Part shown: positions 38,563-54,100 of the stretch, piece by piece
Numbering within the stretch: the first letter of the stretch is position 1
Layout: every line of letters begins with the position of its first letter
Source of the DNA: Oscheius onirici
Taxonomy: Eukaryota; Nematoda; Chromadorea; Rhabditida; Rhabditidae
Assembly: GCA_932521025.1 (NCBI GenBank)
Contig: OW051470.1
Span: forward strand, 5,690,501 to 5,754,500
DNA: 64,000 nt
Direction of reading: 5' to 3'
The notes under the pieces: generated by a model
The model's database searches: none
Seen by the model: the letters and a program-made list of their open reading frames with translations, nothing else
What the model was told of the DNA's origin: nothing
Position numbers and translations under genes: made by a program

Positions 38563-39185
38563 AGAGAAAAAAGAAGAAAACTGACACAAAGCTTTACGAG
38601 AGACAATATGGGTACAGATCCTCATCTTGCCATGTCAGAAAATAAATGAATTTATTATCACTCCTTGGACATGTATTGTAATCACCGAATCGTTTGGTAG
38701 GGGATATGAAGATACGAAAGATAGGTTGACTATGAGCAATATTTGATGGGCAAGATTGGGCAAAAAAGGGGAGATTCAAAGGGAAGCCGAAGCTTCTATG
38801 GCGACTCGTAAGACTCTTCTCTCAGTGTTTGACCACGGAACTGCTCGTTCTCGTCGTGACCATCTCAACACAATTATAGCAAGCTTGAGATTTGTTCCTA
38901 CCTCTTTTTTATACTTTTCTGTGGCACCTCCCACATGAGGTTCGAATTGGTGTGATTCGGTTACCCGTGTCCGTTTATCTCCCGTCTCGACCTCCACGTC
39001 TGTCTCTTGGTCCTATATTTTGTATTGCTTGATATGAATGAAGACAAACCGAGGTGTATTCTTCGACTTCTCTGTTCTCCGAATACGCACTTCTGCCAGC
39101 TGCTCGTCCAATCGAGAACTCGGCAACACTTTCTCCTCGCTCGCGTTCCTCCAACTGACCCTACAAAAACAATATTTCATGTTAT
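38563..39185. other. Intergenic, 3' flanks of the 37663 gene and mua-3
   Basis: Convergent 3' region. AATAAA near 38641 could serve the plus-strand gene. No other gene seen. Confidence 0.4.
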
Positions 39186-42100
39186 TTACAAAGAAACCTT
39201 GAGAATAGCAGCTCCAGAAGACGCGTATTCAGCTCCGGCAGAAGTGTTCATCTGGGCGGCGGAACTGGTGTACTCTCCACTTTCTCTCAGATGACTTCTT
39301 GCTCCGTAAGCACTCTCATATGCAGAAGAAGAGGCTTCTGTGGCCAGAGCTGAAGATCCTCCTCTGGTAGTAGAGGTCGTGACGGTACTGTCTCCTGGAT
39401 AGACGTGAGTTTCGGCCTTGGTAGTAACCACATTTCCAGAAGCATCAGTGACAGTAGTTGTCTTGATCTCCTTCACATTGACATCGGTCGTGACTCTTCT
39501 CTCGACTTCTTCGATAGTGTATCCGCTAGATGCAGTAGACATTCCATCTAAAGACTCATTGCGGGCTCCTTCCAGATGTGCTCTCGGAATTCTCATGCCT
39601 CCTTCGTTCAGGAATTGGTCTAGTCGCGCTACTTCCATGTTCGAGGTAGTCACAGCTGCTCCGGCTGCTCCAGCCTTCAGTTTTGCTCGAGGGATTCCAA
39701 TATCAGGATAGTACTCATGTCCAGCAGCACTCATAGCAGAGAACTCGGCTCCACTCTCGGAACTGGAAGATCCTTCGAGTGTAGACCATGGCCATGCTCC
39801 CCCTCGTCTGTAACCGAATGCTCCTCCTCCAGCTGCTCCTCTTGCTCCAAAGCAATGACATTTGGTACATAGATAGAGTAGGCAGCAGAGAGCGAGCAGA
39901 AGGAACAGAAGGGCAAGAAGGATCAAAAGGATCAGACTCGCGTTAGACGGAGCCACCTGACAGTATTCTCCAGCCCAGCCGTCACTGCAGACACAGGTGA
40001 TATTTCTCGTCTGTGCGTTGTGTACGCAATCTCCGTGTGAGTTGCCTGAAAACCAAGATTGTAGAGAATCGAGTACAAAGCCATTTTAACTTGTTCAAAG
40101 GCCCTGTGGGTGTTTATTTGTCTGAACTTGCGAAAGTTGTGTTGTTTTTTGAAAAACATCTTTAAAACAACAAGGATAGCACCGCCCTTTCAGGGCTAAA
40201 GATTCCTTGTCTTCTCCTATCACTTCTTTCCCGGACCCTCAGTTCCCTTTCACTCCGTTCCAGCCACCCCCTGTCCCTTCAAAGAAACTACCAAAGTTGC
40301 AAGAGCGCTTCGCGCACTTGCTTTCCCTGTCATGACTTGTAAAAAACTAATTTGCGCACATAGCTTCTCTCCTTATCCTCAATTAGAGCCTCAGACAAAC
40401 ACACACACACAGAGACCTGGGAGCATTTTAATATAGACAAGGTTAGCAACACCCTTCCAGGGCTAAAGTAGAAATTCATGACTTCGCTGTATCACGGAGC
40501 CCTAGTCGTGGTTTCCCTTTTATTTCATTTCCTTTGTTACTCTCCTCCAGTCACTCTCCTACCAAAATTACCAAAATTGTATTGGAACCCGCTCCCTCCC
40601 AAGCCTAATTTCAAAATGTAGGAACTGAACGGGTCGCCCGCCCGTCCCTAGCATTAGTGAGTTTCAGTCTTACCTGTCCCTTATCCTCTTCCCTTGTTAC
40701 TCCTTTCCAGTCACCCCGTCCCTCCAAAAAACTCATAAGAACCCTTCGCGAAATTTCTTTTCCTGTCACGACTTGTTAAAAACTGATTTGCGCACAAAGC
40801 TCTCCTCCTTATCCTCAATTAGAGCTTCAGACACACACACAGAGACTTAGGAGCAATTTAAAATAGATAGTGTTGTTGGAGACAGTGTCAGACTTCGCAA
40901 CAGAAGAGAAATCTAAACCTCTAGCCCTGATAAAAGTACAAACTACAAAAGTTAGGACAAAAACTTACACATGTCGCACAACAGCGCTCCACAAACGCGT
41001 CCAGGTTCATCCGGATTTCCATCGATGTATCCGTCAGGACACTTGCATGTGTAACCGATGGCTCGATCGATACATTGAGCTACTCCAGAGCAATTGGTCA
41101 AGCCAAGAGCACACTCGTCGACTTCTCTGACATGCATACAGAGAACATCCTCACTGAGTCCGACCATCGTTCTCTTCTCGCTCTTTCTGATGTCCATGAA
41201 GCCGGGATCACACTTGCATTCAGCCTGTTGTTCCATATTTTTGCAAGTTGTGTTGGTGGGACAAAAGTTGACATCGCTACAGTAGTCCAGAGCACAGACT
41301 GACCCTGAAAAAAAAACTGTTATACTGATGTAGATCACTGAATACCGGGAACAGCTCCTGGTGGGGAAGAGTCGGAGAAGGAAGGAAGACACTCGCACTT
41401 GTACAGATGATCCAAGTCGATACAACGAGCATTTTCGGAGCACTCGTTGTCTTCTTTCCGCTCACATTCATTGAATCCGTGTGTTGGCAGACACTTCTTC
41501 CCAGGATCCATTGGATTCAGATCACGGAATCCACCTCCACATTCACAACGGTATGTGCGAGGTCCAGTCTCGATACATTTGGCCAGAGGATGACAGTCAC
41601 TCTGAAAAGATATGATTAAGAAACTTCGAAGAAGAGTGTTACCTTGAAGCAAGGTTTGAACGGATCGGGTTGGTACTCGTTGAGATAGAGACCGCTGTCT
41701 CCGACCTCATAACCATTTCGATCGATGATGTATCTGATCAGTTGGTAGTAGACATCCGAAGGGACTCTGACAGCTCCTGAAAAGGTTGATGATCTTTGAT
41801 CAAATAAAGTTACCTTTTCTGAAATGGAAAGTTGTGTTAAACAGCAGTCCACTCTCCCAAGATCCATTGTGAATTGCCGGGTTTTGAATATCGTTAACAT
41901 CGGCACTGACAAAGGCGTTTTTCAGAGTCGTATGAGGATAACATCCTCCAACGCCTTCTTCCAAATTGTGGGCAAACGTTTTGTACATGTAGTCTTGGGG
42001 ATTGGCAAAGGAATCGTTGTAGACGAGATTAGTCTTCTCCTTCCTTGCCACAAGAAGAGGAATTGTCCATGACTCGACAGCATGACATACGTCGTTTGAA

Positions 42101-45100
42101 GTGGCTCGTCTCATTCCATCGGGACAACCACAGACCGATCCAGCTATGCAAACTTCGCCGAGCTGACTCTCACAGTTGACTCCGCCACAGTTTCCAATTG
42201 GTTCTGCCTCGCGACATGGGTTTAGTTGGTCGAAATCGTCGGCAACACGAAGAGAGCCACCTCCAATGACCAAATTGGTTCGCTGGAGGGAGGCACGAGT
42301 CTCCTTCCAGAGTTCACACTCGTCAACAGGATCGCGTGTTTCTTTTGTCGTTTGGACGTTGTACTTGAAGAGAATTCCATCAGGCCAAGAACTATTGACA
42401 GTCTTGGGATGAGTAATGTACTCAACTCTCGTATTGACGTAGCGAGGCGCGTACGATGTTCCTCCAATCGTTCTGGCCATGTCTTTCTAAAAAAACATTT
42501 GTTTCGGCTATACACATTCAATCTTACCTGGAACTTGTCGACAATTTCGACGTAAGGAGGCGAGCTCTTGGATCCGAACTGACTGGAGTACATGAGAGGA
42601 TTGTTATCTCTTGTGAGGACGCGGATCTGCAGAGGAGTCTCGACAACAGGTTGACATCTGCCGTTCTCAGCTGAGCGTCCCTCTCCCGGTTTACAACCAC
42701 ATGTTGTTCCACCAATACAGAACTCATTTCTGGCAATTGAGCAGTAACTTCTTCCACATAAAACGCCTTCTTCTTGAGGGAACTCCTGGAGAGGACGAAT
42801 AGTTGTGGCGGCAGGGACTTCAATCTCGAACTCGACACAGACACGTCCAGGTTCTCTCGGATTCGGGGACTCGTCGTAGAATCCAGACTTGCAACTACAT
42901 GTGAATCCATCATCCAAATCTCTACATTCAGCGTTCCTGTCACAGTTGTTCAGTTTTGGGTCAAGACACTCATTCAGACGACAGACTCGACCAGGTGAAC
43001 CGGGAGGCCCCTCGTCTCTGTAAGGCATTCTGCATCGACAGTCGTATCCTCCAGGACGATCGATACATTGAGCATTCCTGTCACAGTCGTTGAGATTTGG
43101 AGAGTCGCATTCGTTGATGACAAAACTGCACTGCGTTCCTGGTGTGGCCGGATTTTCATCGTGGTATCCAGTTCTGCATCGACATTCGTAGCCATTTTCT
43201 CTGTCAATGCAGTCTGCGAATCTTGAGCAAGTATTGAGAGAGGGATTGGAACATTCGTTGATTCTGGCCACACAGAGCCGTCCAGGTCTTCTCGGATCGG
43301 GAGATTTGTCCATAGTGTTGATGGGACAACGACAGTTGAATCCTTCAGCTCTGTCTTCACAAACAGCCAATTGGTGACAGTCATTGAGAGATCTTCCGAG
43401 ACACTCATTGACCATTTCCATGCAAATTCGACCAGGTTTGCGTTCTTTGTTAGGAGAGCGATCCAAGTATCCGTCTCGGCATCTGCAGGTGTACTTTTCC
43501 GGACCACCCACTTCACTACAAATAGCAGCACCATGACAATCATTCTGTGTGTTATCGAGACAAATGGGCGTGGTCTGAACACAGACTCTTCCGGGTTTCC
43601 GAAGCGTGTCTGGTGATTTATCCTCGTAGCCCTGAAGACATTCGCAAGTGTAGTCTTGGGCTCCAATGGCTCGACAGGTAGCAGCTTGATGACAGTCATT
43701 TCGCTCTGGATCTTGGCAGGGATGTCTTGGAGGAGGAGTTGGCGGAGGAGGAGGCTCACAGACTCGTCCTCGGTTGTTCGGATCAGGAGAACGATCAATG
43801 AGACCACGAGCACATTCACATCTGTAGCCGCGGGGCTCGTCGTAACAAATAGCATGACGAGAACAAGTGTTGAGTTTGGGGTCACGGCAGGCGTTGTCTG
43901 AAATATTCCTAGTTTAATGAATCTGGATACAACTTACTTCTGACGCAGATTCGTCCCTTCTGAGGCCCAGGAGACTGATCAATGTATCCTTGAATGCAGG
44001 TACACCTGTACTGCATTCCTCCCAGAGGTTCACAGATGGCAGCAGAACTGCACTGGTGGTCGGGAGGACAGACTTCTGGAGCACTACAGACTCTTCCTGG
44101 TTGACTGGCCAAGTTGGGAGATCGATCCACGTATCCTTCCTTACACTCGCAAGTGTATCCTTCTTCCAGATCGCGACAATCAGCTTGAGAACTGCACGTA
44201 TGTCTTCCAGAGGCACATTCATCGACCAGACGAACACAGACTCTTCCAGGTCTACGAGATCTGTCTGGAGATCTGTCCAACGAGCCAGCAGGACATTCAC
44301 AAGAGTAAGATTGTTCGTTGTCTCGACAGACGGCGTTCGGGTCACAATCGTTCTTGCCCGTCTGACATTCGTTTTCGACTGAATATCTTCCTTTCAAAGT
44401 TTAGAATGACGACTTACAAAGAAGACAAACTCTTCCAGGGAAGGCAGGGCTGGGACTGATATCCTTGGAGTTGGCTGGACACTGACATTCGTACGAGTCA
44501 GTAGTGTCACGACAACGGGCATTGCGATCACAATCGTTCAGCTTGGGATCCAGACACTCGTTGATCACTGTAATCAGTCTAATTGTGTTAATCTTTGTAC
44601 TCACATCTCTTGCAGGATCGTCCTTTGAGAGTTGGAGAAGGCGAGACGTCGATGAAACCGTTCATACACTCGCATCTGTATCCTTCCTCTTCATCGATAC
44701 ATCGAGCATATTTGTCACAGCTATTCATGTTTGGACTTCTGCATTCGTCGATCATCTGCTTGCAGATTCGCCCGGGTCTTCCATGAGATCTTTCCATGTA
44801 GCCTTGGAGACATTTGCACTCGTATCCTTCGTCGAGATCAATACATTGAGCGTTCTGATGGCAGTCGTTGAGGTGAGGGAACTGGCATTCGTTGACGGCT
44901 GAAAACAGTTCTAGAAAACGATTAATAGTTACACTTACTAGGCTTGCACATTCTGCCGGGTTTCTCTCCAAAGTCCTTGTAGCCCTGTCTACAGCGACAA
45001 CTGTATCCAACAGCCATATCAATACATTCAGCAGCTGGATGACAGTCGTTCAGTTGAGGGAATTCACACTCGTTGATGATGGAACAGGAACCAGATTCGT

Positions 45101-48100
45101 CACGTTGATAGTTGAAAGGGCACATACACTTCGGAACTCCGTTTTGGAGACGGCAGACCTGGAATGTTTTGCTTATTCTAGAAAACTATTATTAACCCGC
45201 CTCGTTAAGATGTCTCTTGCACTGATTCGGTCCATCAACTCTACATTCTGGTGGTGGTGGAGTAGGACGAGGGACACATAGTCTTCCAGGCATACTAACT
45301 CTGTTCGGCGACTCATCCAGGAATCCACTTCTGCACTGACAAGTGTATCCCTGAGGCAGATCTTGACAGTCGGCATCCTGATGACAGTCGTGTTTCCTCA
45401 GACGACATTCGTCGATCAAAGCAGGCCGACAGATTCTTCCTGGACGACGAGAGACATCCGGAGATTCGTCCACAAAGTCGTCTCTGCATCGGCAAGTGAA
45501 CGATTCTTGGGTGTCGATACAATCGGCGTTGGAAGAACAGTCGTGTCGATTGGAAGTGCATTCGTTGATTCTGAGAAGACATCTACGACCGGGACGATTG
45601 ACTGGATCTGGGGACAGGTCGACGTAAGTTGAAGGACAGGAACACATGTAGCTATCCTCAGTGTCAGTACATGTGGCTTCTCTCGAACAATCGTTTTGGC
45701 CAGTGGCACACTCGTCAATCACTGGAAATAGAAAAAAGGGTTTCTTAGAAATGCTCAAAACTTACGTCTCTTGCACTTTCGTCCGGGTCTGTTGGTTCTG
45801 TCGAAGCTAACATCCAGATAGTTAATGGCACAGCGACAAGAGTACGAGTCAGGAGTGTCTTCACAGATTCCTCCATCACGAGAACAGTCATCCAGTCCCT
45901 GAGCACACTCGTTTTGAACTGGAAAATATACGTTCGCAATAAAAAGAATAAGTTACGCGGCTTGCAGAGTCTTCCAGGCTTGACTCTGATATTTGGCGAA
46001 ATATCCAAGAATCCTTGCCGACAACGGCACATGTATCCATCATCGGTATCGGTACACATGGCTCGATCAGGAGAGTCACAATCGTTGAGAGTCGGATTAT
46101 CGCACTCGGGAATGACTGGGATACAGACTCTTCCTGGTCGAGTGAGACTGGGACTTTTATCTTTGAATCCGGGTGGACAGGCACAAGAATAGTCGTCATC
46201 TCCGATTTGGATACAGCGAGCATTTCTGTCGCAGTCGTTGTGACCAGCTTGACAGCGTTCATTGGTTTTGACTGGAACAGATATCAGTAAAACATAAAGA
46301 GAACTTACTCTTTTCACAATGGCGACCGGGATTCCTGAACTCGTCCGCGTCGACGAAGCCAGCCTTACAGACACAGGTGTATGCCTCGACAGTGTCAATG
46401 CACATGGCGTTTTGATCACAGTTATTCAGATTTGGACTGGCACATTCATTCACGAGCTCTTTGCAAACGAGGCCAGGGGCACTGAATTGAACTATTACAT
46501 TCAGAGAAAAATGGGTTACCTTTGTGGATTGGGAGAGTAGTCGACAGTTCCTGGCTTGCATCTACAGACGTAACTATCTGGAGTATCAGTACAAATGGCC
46601 AATGGGGAACAACGATGACTGCCGTCTAGACACTCGTTTTGTTCAGCAACACACAGCCGTCCAGGTCGTCTGACTTGGTCAGGAGAGCGGTCGATGAAGC
46701 CACCCGGACAGGCACACAAAAACCCATCGTCGGTGTCAATACAGACAGCTGATCTGTCGCAGTCGTGTTCTCCAGTCAGACATTCGTTTTTCACTGCAAT
46801 TGAGACTATTACGAATGTTCTTTAACACAACTTACAGCAGATTCCTGTGACTGGATGACGCTTCTCTCCACGGGCACATTGACAGGTGTAAAATGCTCCA
46901 TGTGGCAGACAGACTTCCCGTTTACGAGAATCACAATTGCCAGGCTGATTCGGGATGCAGGAACCTAAAAAAACAGTTTGGTATATCTGAGGATTGTTTG
47001 CTAACCTGGATATGAACATAGTCCTTTGAGGTTTCTCTCAAATCCACTTTGGCAATCACAGACGTAATGACCAGTTCTGGCTCGAGTACAGATCTCATTC
47101 TCGCGACAACGAGCTCCTCCATTTCGACAGTCGGGATCCTGTTGTGGGGCGATGTGAATCTCCTTGATTGAGACACAGAATCCAATTCGATAGTCTCTCT
47201 TGTAGCCATCTGGACAAGCACAGCGGAAGTTATGGTACGGGGTAACGAGACATTCTTCCGGAGCAATACAACTGGTCAATAGTTGTGGGTTACAGGCTGA
47301 GCCTCCACAGACACGAGTGACTGGATGACGTTCGAATCCATCCGGACAAACACATCTGCTGATTCCGTTATCTTCGACACAGAGTTCGTTGAGAGTACGA
47401 TCACAACCGGTCTGAGTTCGAGCATTGCATGTTCCTTGAGGGAGAGTCTCTTGTCTGACAGGCGAAGGACAAGCTGCCTTCTGGATCATTGAGCGGAGTC
47501 GAGTGTCGAGATCCTTGAATTTGTCGACGTAGAACCATCTGTTGGGAGAACCGGCAATAGCTTCCAGTTCGCTTGCCAGCACGTGGTCGGTCACTCCAAT
47601 AGCAAAAGTGTTGATACTCAGTTTTCGGGCAGCAGCAGCCGGAGCAGTAACATTGTCCTGAGATCGTCCATCAGTCAGAACAATAGCTACTCGAGCAATT
47701 TCCGGACTCTGCGGTCTGGCTCCTCGTCTTTCACTGAATCCTTCCGACACCATGTGCTGAATGGCAGCTCCCGTTCTGGTCAATCCGGTCAGATATTGAG
47801 TCTCGGTGATGGCTCTCAGGAGAGATCCCTTGTCAGTGTGTTGTCCAAGATCGAATTCGTGTCTGATTTGGTCAGAGTATTGGATGAGACCGACTCTGGT
47901 CTGGTCAGGGCCGATTTCAAACAGCTCAACGAATTCTCGAACAAAACGAAGCACCTCGTTCTTGAAGACATACGATCCAATGGAACCACTTCCGTCGATG
48001 AGGAAGACGAGATCCGTTTTCTGCTTCGGACAAGTGGTCTGGACGGTACAGACACGACCAGGCGGTAGGCTGGCTGAGGAAGAGACGTCCACAAATCCAG

Positions 48101-51100
48101 TATAGCACTAAACAGCCTTTTGTTTAGGTCAAGAGCTCTTCTCACCTGACAAGTGTATCCGTCTGGTAGATCGATACAATCTGCATTCTCGTCACAAGTG
48201 TTCAAAGTGTTCACAGCACACTCATTGCTGGCATTGGAGCATTTCCTTCCAGGAGGCAGTCCGCTTTTCGAGGAGACATCGACGTATCCGGGAAGACACT
48301 GACAGGCGTAACCATTGGTAGCATCGATACATTTGGCGAAGGGAGAGCAAGTATTATCGGCTGTGGCACACTCGTTGATCACTAAATGTTCAGACTTAAA
48401 TTGATCACCAAACGAAAGGCTACATTCTTTACAGACTCTTCCAGGCCGTCTCTCGAGATCTCTCGACATATCAATGTAGCCGGGTCGACATTGACAAGTG
48501 TAACTGTCGAACATGTTCAGACAGACGGCATTTCGGTCACAATCGGTTGTTCCGGAACAAGCGGAGAAAACTGAAAAGAGGTTTATAATCAGAGTCCGAT
48601 TAACCTATGCATCCTCGCCCTCTTGCGGAACAATTAAGGTCATCGCCGGGAGACTCACCTTTACAAGATCCGTCGTTGTATCGGAAGGAGTGCTCATTAC
48701 ATTGGCAGGTGAACAGACCACGCTGCATTCTGTCCGTACAGACTTCGTTCGATCCACAAGTGTTTCTTCTTTTCGGATCACATTCGTCTAGCTGCAGACT
48801 GGTGGTCAACTCGCTCTGGACAAGCTTTTCAATTGGTTTTGTACAGACTCTTCCGGGATAGTGGGTAGCATTGGGAGATGCATCCACATAGCCGGTACGA
48901 CAACTACAGATGTATCCTTCTTTGGCATCTTCACAGATTGCATTGCTCGAACAGTCGTTGAGACGGGAAGAGAGACACTCGTTCACAGCTTCAATACATT
49001 TTCTTCCTGAACAACATAATATTTATGACAAATATGAAAGAGTACCTGGTAGTCTGTTGTACGACGCAGAGACATCCGCGAATCCGGGTCTACATTGACA
49101 AGTGTACGATTCTTCAGTGTCCATGCAGATGGCGTTTTCGTGACAGTCGACATGGTAGCGTTCTCTGTTGGAGCACTCATTGATTCTGGGCTTACAGATA
49201 CGTCCAGGTTGACCAGATTGAGAGATGTCAGCGTATCCTGAGAGACATTTGCAAGTGTATCCTTCTGCCAAGTCAATGCATTCCGAGTTGGCTCCACAAG
49301 TGTTCAGTTTCGGATGTTGACATTCATTGATGGCCAGACAACGACCGTCAGGAAGACGAGAATATCCAGAAGCACATCGACATTTGTAGTTATTGTTGAC
49401 AAAGACACAGACCTAAAGAAGTTCCTCTAAAAGTTCTTCTGTGAATCTATACCTCGCTCTTCCTCTGATCGCAACTCATCGGATCTGACACATCGCACTC
49501 CGGGGGGTCGGGTGCCGCTGCTAAAACTGCCCTCTTCACAGCCTCAATCTATCTTAACCGACCTCTAACACACACTCTGCCGGGTTGTCTAGACGCATCA
49601 GGAGATTCGTCTCGGTAACTGTCTTGACAGCGGCAAGTGAATCCGTCAGCTGTGTCGATACAGGACGCATGTCGAGAGCAGTCGTGCTGATTCGAGGCAC
49701 ATTCGTTGATAACTTGACGACAGACACGTCCGTTCGGACGACCATGTTGACGAGAAACATCAACGTAGCCGGAGACACACTGACACATTGGACCGGGAGG
49801 AGTTTCTCGACATTCTGCTTCTGGTGCACAGTCGATGTTGGCACACATGTCCACTGAAATTGTGTTGAAATACGGCGACAACCAGTTGCTTTCTCTAATT
49901 GATCCAGACAAACTTACCCTTTCGACACGTTCTTCCAGGGCTGCGAAGTTTGTCTTGAGAGACGTCTGACCAGCCAGAGTTGCATCTGAAAGTTTTTTTT
50001 TCTGGTCGCTAGAACATCGGAAATCTTTCTCTGACTAATTGCTCTTCGGAAAGTGACCAGACTGGAAGGACGAGTCGCAACAAATGGAGACGCGATTAGG
50101 GAAGTGTACTCTCTCACCTGCAGGTGTATCCCTCCATTGTGTCGATGCATTCGGCATTCGAGTCGCAGGTGTGTGTTCCAAGGGCACATTCATTGACCAC
50201 TGAAATGTGACTGTTCTTTTCAAATATCCTCAGAGAAATCCGTCCCACTTGAACCTGCGGAAGCGCTATCTTGCCCGGCGGCACACGTAAGGAACAGATT
50301 CAGCTGGAGATTACAAGGCATATTGACCGATTTGTTCCTCTCACTTTCAGTGTTTTCTTTTGAAACATGAGTCAACAATCGAGGGAGAAAATTGGACAGG
50401 ACAATTAGCTACCTCGCTCCCTACTCGCTTCAGAACACTAGAATTTTCCGAAGGATTAGGAAAATTTTATTTCCAGAACAACTTGATTGTTTTGAAAAGA
50501 AAACTTTTCAGAACAAAACAATTTGAACTAGGAATAAGTAAATTCTGTTACAGCGATTAGACAGTCAGTTTTTCTGGAAACGCGCGTTTGGATTCCAATT
50601 CTCCTACCATAGATCTCTTGGAAAAAGCATCTCTCGTTCCCCCTGAGGGCATAATGAGACCGGTCGGTGACCCGCGAATAGGCGCCAATCCTCCTGACCC
50701 TTTCTGTCTCGGCATCTTCCGCCGTTACCAGTCAGGGTGAAAGTTTTCTCAAGGTTTACAAGGATTGGCAGCAATTGACTACCCAAAAGCTACCAACCGG
50801 TTCCGGCCTGTTTTGGATTTCGAAAGTCGCGGCAAAGCGCCTTCTTTGTGTGGGTTATCAGTCAGAAGTTTTTAGGGCAATTTGGGCCGATGAGCGCGCA
50901 AAGGGAGGTCAAGGCAGTGAAAAATTGCGGCGTGGGAAAGCTGACAGGGATGATGGGATTGTCAAAGAATACTGACAGTGAATGGAAGAATCAATGAATT
51001 AAATTGGAAATTCGAGAAAATTGGAAAGAAATACAAAAAATATGCTCTAAAGCATGAGGAGAAAGCTAATCACTGATCCCCGAATCCATTTCCCGTTTGC

Positions 51101-54100
51101 GTGTTTTCTCGGTGATGAAAACCCGACTCGAGCGTACTGAAACCTTGTGAAGTTTCCCGCCAGAGCCTGTTCGAGACAAGGAAAGAAGAGTGCACTTTGC
51201 GGCTAAGATAAAGGAGGCCAAATATGGGTCAGAATATAGAAAAGTTTAGGAATAGCTCGGACCTCGAAGACATTTCCGACCCGGCTGACGTTTGTCCGGA
51301 GAAGCGTCGACTGTTCCTCTGGGACATTGACACTGGAAATGAGTGTATTTGATAGAGTAGAATTTAAAAATACCTGGAAGTATCCGGGCTGTTCAGAAGC
51401 ACATTCGGCTAGTGGATCACAGTCGTGGAGGGAGTAGTCATTGCAGGGATTTGAGCCTAAAAATTAGATCAGAAAAGTCGGAAAAAGATGAAAGCTAAAA
51501 CTGAATAAGCCAGACTTACTGAAGCAGAGAGTCTTTTCTGGAAATTTACCTAATGATAATGTTGTTCCTGTGAAAAGGGCGAGCCCCGTAAAGAGACGCA
51601 GCAGCCACATTCGTGGAGGAAGCGCCGCGACTCCAAGAGGGGCGGGACTGTTGCGCGGGTCTAAGCGGCAGCGGCCCATTTACGGAAAGCTGTTGGGGAT
51701 CTCGCATCGAGTTGAGGAAAGAGACTCACGTAAGGGACGAGAACAGTTCTGTCCGGGAGACTGCGGGTTCATGTCGATGAGGCCCTCTCGACACATACAG
51801 ACTATGTTACCGGTGTTGGTTGCCAGACATTGAGAAGTCTCTTCGGGACATCCTTCACAATTGACGGACACTGAAAAAAAATGTCTTCTTGTTCTCAAGT
51901 GAGCAGTGTGAACACTCGGCTGATTCATGGACAAGGAATCTATCCCAAATCGACCGTATATTTGCTAAATCACGTTCCGAGACTAAAAGGTTTTGCCTGG
52001 GTGTCTTTGTCGCTCTCACAATACGCAAAACAAGTACCGCTGATGAATTTTTTGTAGTTCCATACTCACCCAGAAGGCAGCAAGATTCTGAACATTGCTC
52101 TTCAAATAACTTCACTTCGTACTTATAGAGCCTCCTCCCATAACTCTCGGTCTTACCCATATTTTTCATTCCCTTTCTGTTACCATTTTGCCTTTTTTAC
52201 AAATTGTGGTTAACGGTGTGAAACTAGCTAATTGGAAACCCCGCGATCACTTTTTGTCAGTCCATTCGGGGACTGTTTTGATTAGCCTTTAGGCACGGAC
52301 AAATTGGGCAATATTTCTCTCTGGGAATCTTTTTTGAAGGACGTGTTTTCCGCCTACTAGGAAGAGTTCGATTACTCTCACCCCGATCTGTAACTACCAC
52401 CTATCGACCGTCCCTCTCAAAGTTCTTCGGACTCGTAACTCTCACTTCTTTCGAGAACGACGAGATTCATAACACAAAACGGCTGCTATTCAAATGACCG
52501 CCAGTTCTAGGCGGGCGGTCAGCATCCGTCAGCCAGTCGTTTTTCGACTGATAGCCGGTCGGGATCCTGCGGGCGTGGTCGAGAAATACAGGGTCACGGC
52601 CAGGGACTGATCAGCTGGATTGAGGGAGAAAGTCTTCCTGTTCTCGTCGTTAATACATTTCCTATTGTTCTGATTTAAGAAAAACTGCTCCTCAAGTGAT
52701 TCACCCCAGCTTGTTGCGAAAAGTCAATGTACCGTACAGCCGATGTCAAGGCGAAACTTACGCTGTGCACACGCCCTTCCAGCTTTTTCTCTCATCGGCG
52801 AGACGTCTACCGTGCCTAGCGGACATCGACAACTGAAACCGATTGGCTCGTCTCGACATTGGGCCTGGGGATCACAGTCGTGTTGTCCTGTCGAACATTC
52901 GTCGAGCTCTGAAAGACAAGTTCAAGGTGATAACCCGCTGTGATAACATTACTGTCCAGGGGAAGACTGGACAATGTCATTGACCTACTATTTCTATTTA
53001 AGCACAGCCTTGGGAGACGGCCACTTACTGCACTCTTGGCAATTGAACCCGGATGGTCTTTTGTCAAATAGCTAAACATATGTTCAGTTTACGGGTCCCA
53101 GTATCCAGTTCGAGTGATTCGTTTGCTGTTTAAAACGACCGCCGGTTCATATCAAAAAAGTAGAGCCCTTATATATTTTTCGTCCAAAATGAAAACAAAG
53201 CAATTTTATACCTTTTGTGCAGTTCCTTCCCGGCTTTCGGATCCCTTCTAGAGAGACATCCACATATCCGACATTACACCTGCATGTGAATCCAACGGGT
53301 CTGTCCAAGCATTTGGAGTTGGGATCACAGTCGTTGGACAAAGCGCTGGCACACTCGTTGATCACTAAAACTAATAGTAAAACAAGCTGAAATTTAAACG
53401 CACGTTTGAGACATTTCCTTCCAGGCTTGCTCAGCGGATCTATTGAAAGATCCAAAAAGCCTGGAAGACAGAGACACTCGTATCCGGAGGGGTAGTCCAT
53501 ACAATTAGCTTTAAGATCACAGTCGTTCAGAAGAGACGATGCACATTCATCGATCAGTTCTGCAATATCATAAGACTGTGCTCGATAAGTCTCTTACTCG
53601 AGCATTTCCCACCAATCAGAGAAGTATTCAGAGGACAACCACATCGATAGACACTGTCAACATCTTTGAGACAGTGTAGTTCTGTTGGACAAGACTCTTT
53701 CTTCGAGGGGTCACAGACTGTCCTGACAGTGTCTTCAGGGTAGTCAATGGTTGTCTGATCACTGTCGAACATGTAAGGAATCTTCTCGTAGCCAGTCTCT
53801 AGATAGTGCTCCTGGTTGTCTAGTGTCTTCTCAGTACTTTTAGCTGGAGATCTTCGAATCTCAGGGCGAGATTTGATAGTCTTGTTGACTGTAAGAGGTA
53901 AAATATTTTAGGAAAATGTCTTACTCTTTCCGAGTTCCAAGAGCAAGTCTTCCGTGTGTTCTGCACAATCTATCGGATTTTTCAAATACTCTCCAACAAG
54001 CTCTACTGGAATACACTTCAGACTTCCAATAGGACGGACCATTCCCATCCGGCAGACACAGCGCTGTGCTCCCCCGACCACCTGAACACCTTTTTTTTGT

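Noticed and set aside
41000-49900. Many long plus-strand open frames across this region
   Set aside because: They are antisense shadows of the mua-3 EGF exons: they follow its exon edges and have no motifs of their own.
53027-53072. Short exon between two mua-3 EGF exons
   Set aside because: Including it breaks the frame; direct splicing from about 53215 to 52911 gives the regular EGF linker.
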